This document shows positions 1 through 7,158 of a stretch of 27,026 bases of DNA, in pieces. The stretch covers positions 1-27,026 of the forward strand of contig WFYK01000013.1 of NCBI GenBank assembly GCA_015490105.1, given 5' to 3'. How positions within the stretch are numbered: the first letter of the stretch is position 1; each line of letters opens with the position of its first letter. The translations under genes and the position numbers were made by a program. This DNA comes from Aquificaceae bacterium (GTDB lineage: Bacteria; Aquificota; Aquificia; Aquificales; Aquificaceae). The notes below the pieces were generated by a model. It searched no databases, was not told the origin of the DNA, and saw only the letters and a program-made list of their open reading frames with translations.

Positions 1-1026
1 GGATACATGAAGGGAGAGATAGATGTAGAGGGGGATCTGGAAGGCTTACTCATCTGCGCTATGAGGTATATGAACGACCTCCAAGAAAGCAGGGGCTTCT
101 CCTCCCTCCTATTTAAAATGGCCAACGCCTTGAGTTTCGTTAATAAGTCTAAAGAGGCTAAGAACGTTCAACATCACTACGATCTTGGTGATGACTTCTA
201 CCGTCTTTGGCTTGACAGATCTATGACCTACTCATGTGCCTTTTTTGGAACGCCTGAGATGAGCCTTGAGGAGGCACAGAAAGAAAAAAGGAGAATAATC
301 TTTGAAAAACTGCTCCTCGAAGAGGGTGATAGACTTCTAGACATAGGGTGCGGCTGGGGATCCATTATCCTTGAGGCGGGAGAGGAATACGGTGCACATG
401 CGGTAGGTATAACCCTTTCGGAAAACCAATACAGGTATGTAAAGAACGAAATAGAAAGGAGGGGTTTAAAAGACAGGGTGGAAGTTTACCTTATGCACTA
501 CGCGGACCTCCCTAAGATCGGAAAGAAATTTAACAAGGTTGTCTCTGTTGGTATGTTCGAGCATGTGGGTAGAAAGAACTACAGAACCTTTTTCAAGACC
601 GTGAGTTCGGTGATAGAGGATGGGGGACTGTTTCTCCTTCACACCATAGGCAAGGTTCATCCCGGATCTCAAAGTAGATGGATAAGGAAATACATATTCC
701 CTGGCGGGTATCTACCTTCAATAGCGGAGGTCCTTTGTGCTTTTGAAGGTATGGGCTTTTGTCTCATAGACATCGATGACTGGAGACCTCACTATTACAG
801 AACTTTGAAAGAGTGGAGGAAACGTTTTTGGGAAAAAGTAGACCTGATAAAAGATACCTACGGTGAGGAGTTCGTCAGAATGTGGGATCTCTATCTGGTC
901 TCTTCCGCGGTTTCCTTTTTAACGGGTAGCAACCACCTGTTTCAGTTCCTACTTTCCAAAGGGGTTAGAAACGACTATCCTGTTATGAGAAGACAGATCT
1001 CTAAGGAAGCATGCGTGAAGCTCTGA
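1..1026 (+). CDS. cfa: Cyclopropane-fatty-acyl-phospholipid synthase family methyltransferase (5' end outside window)
   Basis: SAM-dependent enzyme expected to methylenate or methylate unsaturated acyl chains of membrane phospholipids. The frame is open to the left edge (it begins G-Y-M) and the first residues resemble the interior of the family's N-terminal domain, so the start lies outside. Counting from the ATG at 7, SAM motif I is LLDIGCGWG (110-118) and a further motif is VGMFEHVG (181-188). The residues that hold bicarbonate in E. coli Cfa appear conserved: Cys77 (YSCAFF), Glu185, His212 (LHTIG) and Tyr263 (HYYRTL). About 339 residues are present against about 380 in E. coli. The 3' end overlaps the next gene by 16 nt. 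Whether the product makes a cyclopropane ring or a methyl branch cannot be told from sequence. Confidence 0.9.
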   Translation, partial: GYMKGEIDVEGDLEGLLICAMRYMNDLQESRGFSSLLFKMANALSFVNKSKEAKNVQHHYDLGDDFYRLWLDRSMTYSCAFFGTPEMSLEEAQKEKRRIIFEKLLLEEGDRLLDIGCGWGSIILEAGEEYGAHAVGITLSENQYRYVKNEIERRGLKDRVEVYLMHYADLPKIGKKFNKVVSVGMFEHVGRKNYRTFFKTVSSVIEDGGLFLLHTIGKVHPGSQSRWIRKYIFPGGYLPSIAEVLCAFEGMGFCLIDIDDWRPHYYRTLKEWRKRFWEKVDLIKDTYGEEFVRMWDLYLVSSAVSFLTGSNHLFQFLLSKGVRNDYPVMRRQISKEACVKL

Positions 1027-2162
1027 CGCTCTTGTTTCTTATAGCGGCTTACAACTTTCTTCTTTGGTATCTGACCTTTTTTGAGTTGATTCCCTTTCCT
1101 CTGTTTCCAGAAGATCCCTTTAACCTCGTTTTGGTTATATCCTTTTCCGCAACCCTTTACCTGAGTTGGCTTTTCGGTGAACGCTACAGGGCGGTTCAGT
1201 GGATAGGATATCTCTTCTTTTTTCAGATAGTTGCTTTGAGTTTCTACCTTCAAGATCTCGAAATAATCGTGAGAGACCTCCCTCCTGTGGTTTTCACTTT
1301 AGCGTTGGTATCCCTATTTGAATCACCTACGGAGAAACGGTTAAGAGCAGTAGAGGAGGAGAAAGAGGAATTGCTTAAGGAAATAGATAAGGTCTTCAGG
1401 GAAAGACAAGCGGTAGAGATCCGTATGGATCAGTTGAGAAAGGAAATGGACAAACTCGCTAAAGAGAAAGCCGATCTTGAAAAGGAGAACAAAAAGGAAG
1501 AGGTAGAAAAGCTCAAAAAACGCCTTGAAGAACTTTCCTTACAGCTTCGCGAGTATAAAGAGAAAGAAAGCAGGCTTGTAGAGACAAACAGAAAGCTCTT
1601 TGACCTGCTTGAAGCTCTCGGCCAGCAGGAAGACCAAGGAGCAAAAGGGGAGTTAAAGGCTTTGAGAAAGGAAAGGAAAAAGCTCATTAAAGAGATAGTT
1701 CAGCTTCAGGAGATGGTAGATATATACGCACAGGAAAACGAAAAGCTTAGAGAAGAAAAGGAAAGGGCGGTAGAGAAGGTAGCTCAACTGGAGAGGGAAA
1801 AAAACAAACTTGAAGTTGAGCTCGAAAACTTAAAGAAAAAGATAGAAAAGGATGATGTTTCCAATTTGGCGGAAACCCTCTTGGGGATAAAAGTGGAAAA
1901 GAGGGCTTTGGAGGAGATCTTGAATTTACCTCCTTCGAAACGCACTAAGTTCGTAAAGGAAATTATCAAGTTCTCTTCAAAAGATAGATGGCAGTCTTTG
2001 GAACCGCTTGCAACGGATAAAGACATCCTAAAATTCCGTTTCTCAGGAGGGAGACTATACTTTAAGCGGAACGGTCAAAGCTTAACCTTGGTTGGAGTCT
2101 TAGACAGCGAAGACGATAAGGACAAGGATAGATACATAAAGGAAGTGCTTAGTAAAATATAG
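1011..2162 (+). CDS. Membrane-anchored coiled-coil protein with possible RelE-like C-terminal domain
   Basis: No known full-length family recognised. Three parts are visible. Residues 5-104 are hydrophobic and hold about four membrane segments (5-27, 37-55, 62-82, 91-104). Residues 105-280 are a long, highly charged Lys/Glu coiled coil. Residues 285-383 are a small globular domain. That last part (LNLPPSKRTKFVKEIIKF, then LKFRFSGGRLYFKRNG, then LTLVGVLDSEDDKDKDRYI) has the helix-helix-sheet order and wording of RelE/ParE/HigB-type RNase folds, where the usual sequence is an arginine-rich strand, a hydrophobic strand and a final helix. This is pattern recognition only. The start is an ATG inside the 3' end of the upstream gene with AAGGA just before it. 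A 33-nt gap separates it from the eRF1-like gene, so cotranscription is likely. Confidence 0.8.
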   Translation: MREALTLLFLIAAYNFLLWYLTFFELIPFPLFPEDPFNLVLVISFSATLYLSWLFGERYRAVQWIGYLFFFQIVALSFYLQDLEIIVRDLPPVVFTLALVSLFESPTEKRLRAVEEEKEELLKEIDKVFRERQAVEIRMDQLRKEMDKLAKEKADLEKENKKEEVEKLKKRLEELSLQLREYKEKESRLVETNRKLFDLLEALGQQEDQGAKGELKALRKERKKLIKEIVQLQEMVDIYAQENEKLREEKERAVEKVAQLEREKNKLEVELENLKKKIEKDDVSNLAETLLGIKVEKRALEEILNLPPSKRTKFVKEIIKFSSKDRWQSLEPLATDKDILKFRFSGGRLYFKRNGQSLTLVGVLDSEDDKDKDRYIKEVLSKI

Positions 2163-2195
2163 ACAAAACCCGCTAAAGAAGGAGGTTAGCAACTT

Positions 2196-3419
2196 ATGGC
2201 AACTCTAAGGGAGATCCTTGAAAACCTAACAGCTTTCAGACCGGAAGGTCTACCCGTAACATCGCTCTACCTTCACCTCAGACCTCAGGACAGACAGGAC
2301 GCAAAGTATCTGAGGGTGTTCAAGGATATGGTCAAAGAAAAGAAGGAAGAGATAAAAAGGAGGGACATGTCTTCGGATCATGTCTTGTCCGTAGAAAGGG
2401 ACTTTGAACTTATGGAGGAGTTCCTTTCCGAGCCTAAAAATCTTGAAGGTTGCAGGGGGATAGCGATCTTTTCCTGCTCCGCGAAGAAGATGTTTGAAGC
2501 GGTGAAACTTCCTTACGTTTACAGAAACAGACTGATGATAGGTCCGGATCCGTTGGTTAGGGAGATCGCGGCGATAGATGAAGAACTCGGAAGGATAGGG
2601 ATACTCCTCGTAGACAGAAAGCATATCAGATACTTCCTTATGGACATAGAAGACATAGGAGAAAATGTTGACTTCTTAGAACCTCTTGCCACGAGAGCTC
2701 ACAGATTTCACAGCGGAGGAAGTGCACTCAAAGGTGCTCAGGGAAGTTACCAAATAAAGATGCCTTCAAGAGGTGCTTCCGCAGGTGTAGTAGCCCACGC
2801 TTACGGAGAGTGGCGTTTTCATATGAGGATAAAGGAAGAGTGGCACAGGATTCTCAAACTCGCAGCGGATGCAGCGTTCGAGGAGTGGAAGGCAAGCAAG
2901 TTTGATAAGCTCGTTATAGGAGGATTTATCGAGGAGGGACTTCGGGAAATAGAAAACCATCTTCATTCATACCTTAAACAGCGCCTTCTGGGATACATAG
3001 AAATAAACCCTTCCGAAGCAAAGCCTCACGAGGTCAGGGAAAAGGTATTGGAACTCCTTTGGCAGAAAGATAGGGATCAGGAAAAGGAACTTATAGAAGA
3101 GCTCCAAGAAAAGGTTGCTTACGGCCTTGCGGTTAACGGAACTTCCAAGGTCCTTGAAATGCTTGCTATAGGTAACGTAAGGACCCTTCTCGTTCCCGAA
3201 GACTTTGAAAAGAGAGGATACTTATGTCCTAAAAGTCATCTCGCCTTTTTAAAGCCCGAATGTCCCGATCCGGAGGAAAAACCCATAGAGGTAGAAGACA
3301 TAGTGGACGAGGTTATAGAAGAAGCTTTAGAGCAGAGGGCTACAGTTGAGATCATCGTTGACGAGAAACTTCAAAAGAAAGTAGATGGGCTCGCCGCGTT
3401 CTTGCGATTTAAGTTATGA
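2196..3419 (+). CDS. eRF1-like protein (bacterial archaeo-eukaryotic release-factor family, baeRF type)
   Basis: A 407-residue protein with the three-part layout of bacterial eRF1/Vms1-like proteins. There is an N-terminal alpha/beta domain, a middle domain (about 130-260: ILLVDRKHIRYFLMD, then HAYGEWRFHMRIKEEWHRILK, then KLVIGGF) and a C-terminal L7Ae/eRF1-domain-3-like part (310-407) that ends in a helix (DIVDEVIEEALEQ) and a strand. In relatives the loop before the W-R-F/R segment carries GGQ or a variant. Here the loop (172-200) holds KGAQGSYQ and no GGQ. The C-terminal domain keeps only two cysteines (344, 356) of the zinc-ribbon-like element seen in some relatives. A strong AAGGAGG lies about 10 nt before the ATG. 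The stop overlaps the NYN nuclease start (ATGA). The role is probably ribosome rescue or hibernation-like, but the family's function in bacteria is poorly established. Confidence 0.7.
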   Translation: MATLREILENLTAFRPEGLPVTSLYLHLRPQDRQDAKYLRVFKDMVKEKKEEIKRRDMSSDHVLSVERDFELMEEFLSEPKNLEGCRGIAIFSCSAKKMFEAVKLPYVYRNRLMIGPDPLVREIAAIDEELGRIGILLVDRKHIRYFLMDIEDIGENVDFLEPLATRAHRFHSGGSALKGAQGSYQIKMPSRGASAGVVAHAYGEWRFHMRIKEEWHRILKLAADAAFEEWKASKFDKLVIGGFIEEGLREIENHLHSYLKQRLLGYIEINPSEAKPHEVREKVLELLWQKDRDQEKELIEELQEKVAYGLAVNGTSKVLEMLAIGNVRTLLVPEDFEKRGYLCPKSHLAFLKPECPDPEEKPIEVEDIVDEVIEEALEQRATVEIIVDEKLQKKVDGLAAFLRFKL

Positions 3420-4015
3420 ACGACGAGAGGGTGATCATATTCATAGACGGGTCTAACCTGTTTCACGGCCTCCGCCACCTTAATATAAAGATCGATTATG
3501 CAAAGCTTGTAGAATTTCTGAAAGAAAGCAGACGACTCATAAGGGCCTACTTTTACAGTGCGGTTCCCCAAGAAAAGGATCTCAAAAAAGGTTCCCCGGA
3601 GTGGGAGAGTTTTCAAAGGCAGAAACGCTTCTTAGATGAGCTTTCTAACATGGGTATAAAGGTAAAACTTGCCAAACTCAGGAAGCTTCCCTCCGGGGAG
3701 TATGTAGAAAAGGAAGTGGATATAATGCTGGCGACTGATATGCTTTCTCTTGCCTATCAGAACGCTTACGATACAGCCATTTTGGTCAGCGGAGATAGTG
3801 ACTTCATATACACGGTAGAGGAGGTCCAGAGGATAGGGAAAAGGGTAGAGAATGCTTCCTTTAAAAAGACAAGCTCCTATAATCTCAGGAAAGCCTGCGA
3901 CAGGTTTATCCTCTTAGACAATTACATAGACAGGTTCATATACGAGGATAAGTTAGCAAAGGTCGGAGAAGAAGTGAGCTTTTGGGCCAAGGTAAAGAGT
4001 TTGTGGAAAAAGTGA
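3416..4015 (+). CDS. NYN-domain (LabA/DUF88-type PIN-fold) endoribonuclease-like protein
   Basis: A PIN-fold metal-dependent nuclease of the NYN family, probably acting on RNA in the cytoplasm. The acidic cluster is visible: Asp11 and Asn14 in FIDGSNLF, Asp102 in KEVDIMLATD with Asp108, and Asp127/Asp129 in VSGDSDF. The strand order and the late segment GKRVENASF are typical of LabA-like proteins. The length (199) is about normal for one NYN domain plus a short basic C-terminal helix ending WAKVKSLWKK. The start ATG overlaps the stop of the eRF1-like gene by 4 nt, so the two are translated together. That supports a joint role in RNA or ribosome quality control, which is inference. Downstream the ArsR gene has its own promoter. 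Confidence 0.87.
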   Translation: MNDERVIIFIDGSNLFHGLRHLNIKIDYAKLVEFLKESRRLIRAYFYSAVPQEKDLKKGSPEWESFQRQKRFLDELSNMGIKVKLAKLRKLPSGEYVEKEVDIMLATDMLSLAYQNAYDTAILVSGDSDFIYTVEEVQRIGKRVENASFKKTSSYNLRKACDRFILLDNYIDRFIYEDKLAKVGEEVSFWAKVKSLWKK

Positions 4016-4018
4016 ACT

Positions 4019-4024
4019 TATAAT
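4019..4024 (+). promoter_or_regulatory. -10 box of a probable leaderless promoter for the ArsR gene
   Basis: TATAAT lies 11 nt before the ATG at 4036. No Shine-Dalgarno lies between them and no good -35 is visible at 16-18 nt. A start about 7 nt after the box would leave a leader of about 5 nt or less. A TGAACT half-site like that in the operator at 4436-4455 overlaps the upstream edge, so autoregulation is possible but weakly supported. Confidence 0.5.
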
Positions 4025-4035
4025 TTAAACTTGCG

Positions 4036-4386
4036 ATGGATACAAAGGTTTATGAACTCCAAGCTCAAATCTACAAAGCGTTGGCAAATCCTACGAGGCT
4101 CATGATAATAAGTTCCCTTGGAGAAGGCGAAAAAACTGTAGGTGAATTAGTAAAAGACCTCAGTCTCAGCAAATCCAATGTGTCTCAACATCTCAACTAT
4201 ATGAAGGCGATAGGGCTTGTGTGTTCGCGTAAGGAAGGGAAAAGGGTCTATTATTATGTTTCAGATAAGAGGATACTAAAGGCCATAGAGTCAGTAAGGC
4301 AAATTCTATTCGAAAGGTTCCTAAGGTGCAGTAAGATAATCTCCGAAGAGGAACTGATGGAAATACTTACAAAGCACGAAGACTAA
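4036..4386 (+). CDS. ArsR/SmtB-family winged-helix regulator, probably sulfur- or thiol-responsive
   Basis: A 116-residue repressor-type protein. It has the ArsR signature KALANPTRLMII (14-25), a recognition helix around SKSNVSQHLNYMKAIGLV (45-62) and a beta-wing EGKRVYYYV (67-75), followed by a dimerisation helix. It has only two cysteines, Cys63 at the start of the wing and Cys98 in the last helices. No metal-binding CxC motif (ArsR or SmtB alpha-3 type) is seen. In the BigR/SqrR group of this family, two cysteines form a di- or tetrasulfide bond with reactive sulfur species. The cysteine positions here are not the same, but the downstream persulfide dioxygenase makes a sulfur-sensing role the best guess. 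The likely binding site is the palindrome at 4436-4455. Confidence 0.88.
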   Translation: MDTKVYELQAQIYKALANPTRLMIISSLGEGEKTVGELVKDLSLSKSNVSQHLNYMKAIGLVCSRKEGKRVYYYVSDKRILKAIESVRQILFERFLRCSKIISEEELMEILTKHED

Positions 4387-4407
4387 AAGAACTCCTGAAT
4401 CTACCGC

Positions 4408-4435
4408 TTGACAAAGCTACCTCACTTTGTATAAT
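4408..4435 (+). promoter_or_regulatory. Consensus sigma-70-type promoter of the persulfide dioxygenase operon
   Basis: TTGACA (4408-4413) and TATAAT (4430-4435) are both perfect consensus hexamers, separated by 16 bp. This is the strongest housekeeping promoter visible in the window. The predicted transcription start (about 4442) falls inside the palindrome that follows at once, so the promoter is built to be strong and tightly repressed. Confidence 0.85.
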
Positions 4436-4455
4436 AGTTCATAAACTTATGAACT
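4436..4455 (+). promoter_or_regulatory. Operator: perfect 9-2-9 inverted repeat over the start site
   Basis: AGTTCATAAACTTATGAACT has two exactly complementary 9-nt arms around a 2-nt centre. It starts directly after the -10 box and covers the expected +1, the classic position for ArsR-family repression. The regulator gene ends 49 nt upstream, so it is the natural candidate to bind here. Confidence 0.8.
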
Positions 4456-4456
4456 G

Positions 4457-4795
4457 ATGGAGAAAGTAGTAATGAACCCTGTTCATGTTGAAGTTATTTC
4501 AAAAGCTCCTCCCGGAGGAAGATGTGAGTTCTACGATAGGATATTCTTCTATCTTGTGAAAGCAAGCAAAAACCTCTACTACACGCTTATTCCTGAAAAC
4601 CTTTACCCTAAAAGAGTTAAAGGTCCTGCAGTCTTGGTAAATGGAAAGGAGATTATTCCGGAGGACGGAGTCTTGCTTACAGGAGATGAACTCTTTAATG
4701 CCTTGAAGGAAGCCAAAGTAGAATTCAGAGAAAAGGAAGAAGAAGTAAGAAAGAGGCTCGAAGAGGAATATGAAAGGTTCATAGGAGGTGTGTGA
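4457..4795 (+). CDS. Small thioredoxin-fold-like protein of the sulfur operon
   Basis: No named family recognised. The second half reads like the end of a thioredoxin fold: a cis-Pro-type strand KGPAVLVNGKEI (55-66), a turn, then TGDELFNALKEA (75-86). A charged helix follows (93-107). The first half has a beta strand and one cysteine, Cys23 (PGGRCEFYD), with no CxxC, so a classical disulfide reductase is unlikely. A single-cysteine sulfur carrier or binder is possible. The start is uncertain. The ATG at 4457 lies 2 nt after the operator, but the ATG at 4472 (residue 6, MNPVHVEV) has a GGAG 9 nt upstream and may be the true start. It is first in the operon, and the dioxygenase start lies just past its stop. 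Confidence 0.75.
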   Translation: MEKVVMNPVHVEVISKAPPGGRCEFYDRIFFYLVKASKNLYYTLIPENLYPKRVKGPAVLVNGKEIIPEDGVLLTGDELFNALKEAKVEFREKEEEVRKRLEEEYERFIGGV

Positions 4796-4796
4796 G

Positions 4797-5528
4797 ATGT
4801 TCTTTAGGCAGTTTATCCATGAAAACGGCTGTGTCTCTTACATGTTCGGTTGCGGATCTAAAGGAAAGGCTGTGGTAGTGGATCCTAACAAGGATGTAGA
4901 TCTTTACCTGAAGGAAGCTGAAAAGCAAAAGGTTGAAATAGTCCACATTATAGATACTCACACGCATGCAGACCACGTTTCCGGGGCGAGACTCCTTGCG
5001 GAGAAGATCGGTATAGAGCCCGCTTATCACAAAAATGCTCCTCTTAACTTTTCCTTTAGAAAGCTTGATGAAGGAGATATTCTTGAAGCTGGAAACACAA
5101 TAGTTAAAGTTCTCCACACTCCCGGTCATACACCAGATAGCATTTCTCTGGTGGTGATAGATAAAAGAAGAGGAGATGAGAGCTGGTTCGTTCTTACAGG
5201 AGACACGTTGTTTATAGGTGATGTAGGAAGGCCAGACTTGGGTTATGAAGATCCTAAGGAGGGAGCGCGCCAGATATTCAGAAGCATACATAACAAGCTT
5301 CTTACTTTGCCTGACTATGTGGAAATCTTTCCCGCACATATAGCAGGATCTGTCTGTGGAAAGATGATGAGCGGGAAGCCTTCCTCTACCATAGGGTTTG
5401 AGAAAAAATTCAATTTAATGCTTCAAATAAATGACGAAGAAGAGTTTGTCAGGAAACTAACTGAAAACATACCCCCGAAACCCAAGAACATGGACGAGAT
5501 TGTAAGGAAGAATAGAGGCCTACAATGA
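4797..5528 (+). CDS. ETHE1/Blh-type persulfide dioxygenase (metallo-beta-lactamase fold)
   Basis: Expected to oxidise glutathione persulfide or a similar low-molecular-weight persulfide to sulfite plus thiol with O2 in the cytoplasm. At 243 residues the length fits ETHE1/PDO proteins. The MBL motif DTHTHADH is at 53-60. The three iron ligands of ETHE1 correspond to His55, His111 (HTPGHT) and Asp136 (TGDTLF). The PDO-typical GDVGRPDL (141-148) and HIAGSVCGK (181-189) are present and separate this group from glyoxalase II. The frame runs back to a GTG at 4788, but AGGAGG at 4783-4788 with 8 nt spacing selects the ATG at 4797. There is 1 nt between the upstream stop and this start, and an ATGA overlap with the transporter behind it. 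Control is presumably by the ArsR regulator. Confidence 0.92.
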   Translation: MFFRQFIHENGCVSYMFGCGSKGKAVVVDPNKDVDLYLKEAEKQKVEIVHIIDTHTHADHVSGARLLAEKIGIEPAYHKNAPLNFSFRKLDEGDILEAGNTIVKVLHTPGHTPDSISLVVIDKRRGDESWFVLTGDTLFIGDVGRPDLGYEDPKEGARQIFRSIHNKLLTLPDYVEIFPAHIAGSVCGKMMSGKPSSTIGFEKKFNLMLQINDEEEFVRKLTENIPPKPKNMDEIVRKNRGLQ

Positions 5529-6727
5529 ACTTACAGCTTGGCATAAGGGAAAATCTTATTCCTTTTGTAATCATAACCCTGATCACCGCCTTTGTAGGCG
5601 GTATGGTAGGGATAGAAAGAACCATAATTCCCTTATTGGCTGAAGAAAAGTACGCTGTAGCAAGCACAACAGCAGCCATATCCTTCATAGTCAGTTTCGG
5701 ATTAACTAAAGGTATTTTCAATTTCGTAGCCGGGATCCTCAACGATAAATTTGGGAGAAAGAATATAGAAATCCTCGGATGGGTTATCGGTCTTCCTATA
5801 CCTTTCATTCTTATTTACGCGCCTTCGTGGGGGTGGGTAATATTTGCAAACTTCCTGTTAGGAATAAATCAAGCTTTAACATGGTCAACTGCGGTAACCT
5901 ACACTCTTGACATAGTAAGACAAGATCAAAGGGGATTCGCTTCCGGTATAAACGAGTTTGCAGGGTACTTAGGAGTAGGTGCTTTAACCTTTATAACGAG
6001 CTACATAGGTTCTGTCTACGGTATCCACCCTTACCCTATGATCGCAGGAATATTTATAGCTGTGCTGGGTCTTATTCTTTCTCTTAGCCTTCCAGAATCA
6101 CATCATTATGTAAAACGCGAAGCTATAGACAAAAGAGATCTGCAAAGGGAAACTTCCTTTCTTAGTGTTCTGGCCCTTGCAAGCTTCAAAAACAGAAATC
6201 TATTTGCTTGTTCCCAAGGAGGTTTTGTCGCTAATTTTACCGACGGTATGGCATGGGGTTTGTTACCTCTGTTTTTACATTCAAAGGGGTCAAGTATTTC
6301 ACACATTGGTATAATTGCAACGCTTTACCCCACCGTATGGGCTTTCTCACAACTTATAACTGGGCTTATGAGTGATAAGATCGGAAGAAAACCTGTTATA
6401 GTGACTGGTTTCCTTGTAAAAAGCATCGGTATAATGGGGATAGCTTTTTCCGAAACAATCCTATACTGGATATTGTTTGCATTCGTATTTGGTCTCGGAA
6501 AGGGTATGGTATACCCCACATTGATAGCTGCGGTGTCCGATAACGCACCTCCTCTCATGAGGGGCTCAATACTTGGTGTATACCGTCTCTGGAGGGATTG
6601 GGGATACGCTTTTGGTGCTCTTTTTACAGGTTTGGTAGCGGATTTCCTCGGATTGAAATGGGGTGTAGCTTTTTCGGCTATGGTCTCCTTCATTTCGGGA
6701 ATAATCTTTTGGAAAGTTTATAAATGA
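5525..6727 (+). CDS. MFS transporter, probable export of a sulfur oxidation product
   Basis: A 400-residue major facilitator with about 12 membrane segments. Two copies of the family's loop 2-3 motif are visible, NDKFGRKN (about 73-80) and SDKIGRKP (about 284-291), one per six-helix half. The other MFS-like feature is the segment around DIVRQDQRGFASGINEFAGYLG. Cargo cannot be read from the sequence. It overlaps the persulfide dioxygenase stop by ATGA, so it is translationally coupled to it. Persulfide oxidation yields sulfite, so export of sulfite, thiosulfate or a related anion is a reasonable inference. It ends 8 nt before the convergent EamA gene and I see no clear hairpin terminator between them. 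Confidence 0.88.
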   Translation: MNLQLGIRENLIPFVIITLITAFVGGMVGIERTIIPLLAEEKYAVASTTAAISFIVSFGLTKGIFNFVAGILNDKFGRKNIEILGWVIGLPIPFILIYAPSWGWVIFANFLLGINQALTWSTAVTYTLDIVRQDQRGFASGINEFAGYLGVGALTFITSYIGSVYGIHPYPMIAGIFIAVLGLILSLSLPESHHYVKREAIDKRDLQRETSFLSVLALASFKNRNLFACSQGGFVANFTDGMAWGLLPLFLHSKGSSISHIGIIATLYPTVWAFSQLITGLMSDKIGRKPVIVTGFLVKSIGIMGIAFSETILYWILFAFVFGLGKGMVYPTLIAAVSDNAPPLMRGSILGVYRLWRDWGYAFGALFTGLVADFLGLKWGVAFSAMVSFISGIIFWKVYK

Positions 6728-6735
6728 GCACCAGT

Positions 6736-7158
6736 TTATTTGGAAGACAAAGTTATAAGAACGACACCGGCTACCACCAGCACAGTTCCCAAAGCTTTAG
6801 CTAGGGTCAAGCTTTCGCCCAAGAACATTATTGCCAAAAGGCTGGACCAAAGGGGAGATATAGAAGCTATCGGAGCTACAACTGACACATCCCCTACCTT
6901 TATGGCTTTATAGTAGAGGATAAGTCCCAAAAAACCCGATATAAATCCGCCGAAAGATATAACAAGAATGTCCTTAAGCGGGTAGTTCAGACTCTCCCTC
7001 ACCCAAAGAAGTCCCAAGAGGGCAAAAAGTGTAGCTGTCAGGTTATGAAAAAATATGCCCGCGAGTGGAGATACCTGACCTTTGAGTCCTATCTTGAATA
7101 TAACAGGAGCACTCCCCCAAACTACAGCGGTAAGAAGGGCCAAAAGGATAGCCTTCAA
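6736..7158 (-). CDS. Half-size EamA/DMT-family transporter
   Basis: A 140-residue protein with one EamA repeat: about five membrane segments beginning LLALLTAVVWGSAPVIFKIG (5-24) and ending KALGTVLVVAGVVLITL. Typical DMT carriers hold two such repeats in about 300 residues, so this one must act as a homo- or heterodimer, as small multidrug-resistance-type carriers do. The final segment GDVSVVAPIASISPLWSSLLAIMFLGESLTLAKALG is the usual EamA hallmark, so the protein is not obviously truncated. The start is TTG at 7158, inside a TTGA overlap with the stop of the exonuclease III gene. A G-rich GGGGGTG stretch about 12 nt upstream could serve as ribosome binding site. The substrate is unknown. Confidence 0.82.
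   Translation of the reverse strand: MKAILLALLTAVVWGSAPVIFKIGLKGQVSPLAGIFFHNLTATLFALLGLLWVRESLNYPLKDILVISFGGFISGFLGLILYYKAIKVGDVSVVAPIASISPLWSSLLAIMFLGESLTLAKALGTVLVVAGVVLITLSSK

Noticed and set aside
1430..2026. Long serine/phenylalanine-rich open frames opposite the coiled-coil gene
   Set aside because: They are the reverse-strand shadow of Lys/Glu codons and have no start signals or recognisable domain.
4011..4033. Copy of the ArsR operator upstream of its own gene
   Set aside because: Only a TGAACT half and a loose symmetry are present. It is not close enough to the 4436-4455 palindrome to call as a site.
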